This document shows positions 63,508 to 64,000 of a stretch of 64,000 nucleotides of DNA, piece by piece. The notes below the pieces were generated by a model. That model did not search any database. It was not told where the DNA came from and saw only the letters and a program-made list of their open reading frames with translations. Source of the DNA: Porphyromonadaceae bacterium (GTDB lineage: Bacteria; Bacteroidota; Bacteroidia; Bacteroidales; Dysgonomonadaceae); assembly GCA_021372865.1 (NCBI GenBank), contig JAJFTO010000019.1, positions 1 through 64,000 on the forward strand. The letters run 5' to 3'. The position numbers and the translations under genes were made by a program. The stretch's first letter is position 1; each line of letters begins with the position of its first letter.

Positions 63508-64000
63508 AATAGAATTCGTTATACCACTGGTAGAAACTTTGAATTCCAGCTGCTAACGGTGTGGAGGGTTTGTAATTAAAATCTCTTTTGAGGCGTGTTG
63601 TATCGGCATAGGTGGAGACGACGTCTCCCGGTTGCATTCCCTCCATTTCTACGATTGCTTTTTTGCCCGTCACTTTTTCAATCTCGGCAAGGAAATCAGT
63701 CAGTTTTACCGGTGAAGTACAACCCATATTGTAAATTGCATGGGGTGTCTCCATCGATGGAGGTGAAGGGATAATTTTTAGGACACCTTTCACGATGTCA
63801 TTCACAAAAGTGAAATCCCGCTCCATGTTTCCATGATTAAAGAGCCGGATGGTTTCTCCTTTCAGAATGGCCGACATGAACAGGGAAGGAGCCATGTCGG
63901 GGCGTCCCCAGGGTCCGTACACCGTAAAAAAACGAATGCCGGTGGCCGGAATATGATAGAGCCTGGCATAGGAGTATGCCATCAGTTCATTCGCTTTTTT
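63497..64000 (-). CDS. UDP-glucuronate 4-epimerase-like protein (C-terminal part, runs off the window)
   Basis: The frame is open to the window edge and begins KKANELMAYSYARLYHIPAT, just after the YxxxK region of the short-chain dehydrogenase fold. GIRFFTVYGPWGRPDMAPSL and MERDFTFVNDIVKGVLKII are signatures of the CapI/UDP-glucuronate 4-epimerase group. The ending LKRDFNYKPSTPLAAGIQSF is complete. These enzymes make UDP-galacturonate for surface polysaccharides. It is on the opposite strand and 40 kb from the polysaccharide locus, so a link is only possible, not shown. Confidence 0.85.
   Translation of the reverse strand, partial: KKANELMAYSYARLYHIPATGIRFFTVYGPWGRPDMAPSLFMSAILKGETIRLFNHGNMERDFTFVNDIVKGVLKIIPSPPSMETPHAIYNMGCTSPVKLTDFLAEIEKVTGKKAIVEMEGMQPGDVVSTYADTTRLKRDFNYKPSTPLAAGIQSFYQWYNEFYYGT

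Noticed and set aside
1..64000. CRISPR array, prophage, integrase or restriction system
   Set aside because: I saw no regularly spaced repeats, cas genes, phage structural genes, integrase or restriction genes anywhere in the window.

Overview
The window looks like chromosomal DNA of a Bacteroidota bacterium of the order Bacteroidales. A Dysgonomonadaceae or Porphyromonadaceae-like member is my guess from gene content, not a proven placement. Supporting signs are TAnnTTTG-type -7 boxes before many genes, almost no Shine-Dalgarno sequences, lipoproteins with short lipoboxes, a NagB/PIG-L fusion protein, OMP_b-brl_3-type barrels, long LptF-like permeases and a LytS/LytTR pair.

Region 1 (1-26 kb): the end of an IS4-like transposase, a LuxR-type regulator, an orphan lipoprotein and an exported beta-helix protein precede a surface polysaccharide locus (3.6-23 kb, accessory genes to 26 kb). 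It encodes Wza- and Wzc-like export proteins, a four-gene set for a dTDP-3-acetamido-3,6-dideoxyhexose (two FdtA-like cupins, a hexapeptide acetyltransferase, an FdtB-like aminotransferase), a Wzx flippase, a Wzy-like polymerase and a series of glycosyltransferases. It also has a FemAB-like transferase, a WecG/TagA enzyme, a polyprenyl-phosphate sugar transferase and GDP-fucose synthase. Most genes overlap or nearly touch, which suggests one long operon. rmlA, rmlB, gmd, a Wzb phosphatase and UpxY-type antiterminators are not in the window.

Region 2 (26-31 kb): a His-rich DUF6769-like protein followed by a CusB/CzcB-like lipoprotein adaptor and a CusA/CzcA-like RND pump, closed by a perfect hairpin. 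No outer-membrane factor is present.

Region 3 (31-49 kb): a small outer-membrane protein, a tRNA-Met unit with its own promoter, a decayed tRNA copy and a terminator, then housekeeping genes: mutS2, a POT-like transporter, the NagB/PIG-L fusion, a START-like protein, lptF/G, ribBA, rmuC, kbl, tdh and sixA. Two minus-strand transporters follow.

Region 4 (49-54 kb): a large outer-membrane barrel with a well-matched promoter and a LytS/LytTR two-component pair.

Region 5 (54-60.6 kb): an accessory stretch with gene wreckage (frameshifted helicase piece, internally deleted arfB copy, IS4-type transposase tail) next to a compact ArsR-controlled operon for arsenical resistance (ArsF-like lipoprotein, ArsG-like permease, small thioredoxin, ArsP-like permease). 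Then a Dps gene, an orphan ORF and the intact arfB.

Region 6 (61-64 kb, minus strand): a UDP-glucuronate epimerase-like gene running off the window, a Fur-family regulator, and a Zn/Cd-type P1B ATPase with a palindromic operator candidate between the last two.

I did not find a clearly unprecedented multi-gene system. The most unusual items are the FdtA pair with one altered active-site His, the catalytically stripped NagB domain, the tRNA-Met T-loop swap with a neighbouring tRNA relic, and the arfB/helicase wreckage.
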